DNA of 22,780 nucleotides from Christensenella sp. UBA4651 (GTDB lineage: Bacteria > Bacillota > Clostridia > Christensenellales > UBA1242). Under the pieces are notes generated by a model, which ran no database searches, was not told the DNA's origin, and saw only the letters and a program-made list of their open reading frames with translations. The stretch covers positions 7,994 to 30,773 of the forward strand of contig DHMD01000030.1 in assembly GCA_002405615.1 (NCBI GenBank), read 5' to 3'. This document shows, in pieces, positions 21,509 to 22,780 of this stretch (position 1 is the stretch's first letter; the number at the start of each line of letters is the position of its first letter). Position numbers and translations under genes: made by a program.

Positions 21509-22780
21509 TTATTCGCCTTTGCGTTTGAGAATTTGCAACGGAGCGTATTCAAGGCTCAACGTCTTGCACCCCATACCACCAAAATCTATTGTTACCATTT
21601 TATTTGAAATCAGCCCACTATCGTCAATAATAGTACCCACGCCAAATTTAGGGTGCAGAACTTGTATTCCACGGATATATCCAGAAAAGTCCTTTTTTTG
21701 CTCGCTCACACGATTATTTATCAACTGCTTGATAGATTGTGTAGAACCAACCTTTTTGGTAGGATAAGGGTCTACCCCAACATCAACCATAGCATCGAGA
21801 TTTCTGCGGTTCATCTCCTCAAAGCCCATTTCTTTGAGAAATCTGCTAGGATCCTTGTATTTTACCTCATTGTACATAAAACGCTGGCGGCTGCGAGTGA
21901 GATAAAGCCTCTCCTCTGCACGAGTTACCGCAACATATGCAAGTCTACGCTCCTCCTCAATATCGCTAGGACGCTCACCGCCACGAGTAATTGGGAACAG
22001 CCCCTCCTCCATAGCGATGACAAACACGACCTTAAATTCCAACCCTTTGACAGCGTGTATAGTACTCAACAAGCAGTAGTCCTCTTCCTCCCCGACAGAA
22101 TCAATATCGCTAACCAAGGTAATAGATTCTAGGTATTCAGATAGCCCCGACTCGGGGTTACTCTCCTCAAAGTCCTTGACCGCATTACAAAACTCTCGAA
22201 TGTTCTGCATTTTGTTGTATTCTTCGTCATTGTCCATATCAAAAGACTGCTCAAAGCCGACTTTGTCCACCATATAATTTGCAAATTCACTCAGCCCCAT
22301 TTCCTCGCTAGTTTCACGCAAATCAAGGTACAATTCCGCAAAGTCCGCGAGTTTCTTCTTTAACCCAGCGGCGAACGGATATTGATTGTAATTTAGAATT
22401 ACATTTAATAGGCTGCCGCTACCCGCATACTGCTTGATTTGCTCGATACTGTTTTCTCCTATTCCACGCTTCGGATAATTAATTATACGCAAAATGCTAT
22501 CATTATCACGAGGGTTGACAATCGCACGCAAATAGCCGACTACATTCTTGATTTCCACACGCTCAAAGAAGCGGAAACCGCCCAGCATTTTGTATGGAAT
22601 ATTGTAGCTCAACATATACTGCTCTAACAAGCGTGAGGGAGCGGTTAGCCTCATTAGAACCGCAATATCTGAGTACCTCATACCCTCTTTTAGCACCAAA
22701 TCTCGGATAGTGCGAGTAACAAAGTCCGCCTCATCTCGGTCGCTACTACCGATATAGTACTTAACTTCGCACCCCTCTTG
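21509..22780 (-). CDS. pcrA: ATP-dependent DNA helicase PcrA/UvrD, C-terminal part (5' end beyond window)
   Basis: The frame is open to the right window edge, giving 423 codons; the N-terminal part with Walker A is missing. What is present is the second helicase half: DIAVLMRLTAPSRLLE (motif IV region), LLSTIHAVKGLEFKVVFVIAMEEGLFP (motif V), and EERRLAYVAVTRAEERLYLT (motif VI). It ends in a Tudor-like domain (about the last 55 residues, VLHPKFGVGTIIDD) that binds RNA polymerase in PcrA. PcrA is a 3'-5' superfamily 1 helicase for repair and for clearing transcription-replication conflicts. The ligA partner follows directly. Confidence 0.95.
   Translation of the reverse strand, partial: QEGCEVKYYIGSSDRDEADFVTRTIRDLVLKEGMRYSDIAVLMRLTAPSRLLEQYMLSYNIPYKMLGGFRFFERVEIKNVVGYLRAIVNPRDNDSILRIINYPKRGIGENSIEQIKQYAGSGSLLNVILNYNQYPFAAGLKKKLADFAELYLDLRETSEEMGLSEFANYMVDKVGFEQSFDMDNDEEYNKMQNIREFCNAVKDFEESNPESGLSEYLESITLVSDIDSVGEEEDYCLLSTIHAVKGLEFKVVFVIAMEEGLFPITRGGERPSDIEEERRLAYVAVTRAEERLYLTRSRQRFMYNEVKYKDPSRFLKEMGFEEMNRRNLDAMVDVGVDPYPTKKVGSTQSIKQLINNRVSEQKKDFSGYIRGIQVLHPKFGVGTIIDDSGLISNKMVTIDFGGMGCKTLSLEYAPLQILKRKGE

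Noticed and set aside
1..22780. CRISPR array, transposon, prophage, toxin-antitoxin or anti-phage island
   Set aside because: No spaced direct repeats, transposase, integrase, terminal inverted repeats or defence domains were seen; most of the window is core chromosome.

Overview
The window looks like a stretch of chromosome from an AT-rich, endospore-forming Firmicute (class Clostridia or a near relative). I base this on gene families, gene order, strong purine-rich ribosome binding sites, sigma-A promoters with 17-bp spacers and U-tailed intrinsic terminators. No tRNA, rRNA, CRISPR array, insertion sequence or prophage module is visible. Nearly all genes are on the minus strand; the exceptions are the aldehyde dehydrogenase gene and rpmB.

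Layout from the left. Positions 1-6365 (minus) hold a surface-protein cluster: a 1495-residue membrane-anchored repeat protein, a PHP-family phosphoesterase, and the start of a second GLUG-repeat exported protein that runs off the left edge. Positions 6547-9336 hold accessory genes with their own signals: an HD-domain hydrolase, a 69-residue orphan, a class-3-type aldehyde dehydrogenase (plus strand) and a 78-residue Cys/Lys-rich mini-protein. Positions 9466-12826 are a conserved Firmicutes neighbourhood: fakA/yloV, yloU (Asp23 family), divergent rpmB (L28), and rpe. Between rpmB and rpe, at 12023-12103 on the minus strand, is a 26-codon gene that I identify as spoVM, the forespore-membrane curvature-sensing sporulation peptide. 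It is too short for normal gene calling and starts with TTG. Positions 12819-19336 hold rsgA, priA, rpoZ, gatB, gatA and gatC, and 19527-22780 hold ligA and the 3' part of pcrA.

A strong sigma-A promoter at 19365-19393 probably drives one long operon: gatC-gatA-gatB-rpoZ-priA-rsgA-rpe, possibly reaching spoVM. Its products serve tRNA amidation, RNA polymerase assembly, replication restart, 30S maturation and the pentose phosphate pathway. The order rsgA-rpe-spoVM-(rpmB reversed)-yloU-yloV matches the Bacillus subtilis chromosome, including the reversed rpmB. This independently supports the spoVM call.

The best leads are the hidden spoVM, whose Shine-Dalgarno is trapped in a hairpin with a sigma-E-like -10 element in the loop; an rsgA reading frame whose homology extends past the first conventional start to an AUU/AUA codon; the Cys-rich mini-protein; and terminators that overlap stop codons.
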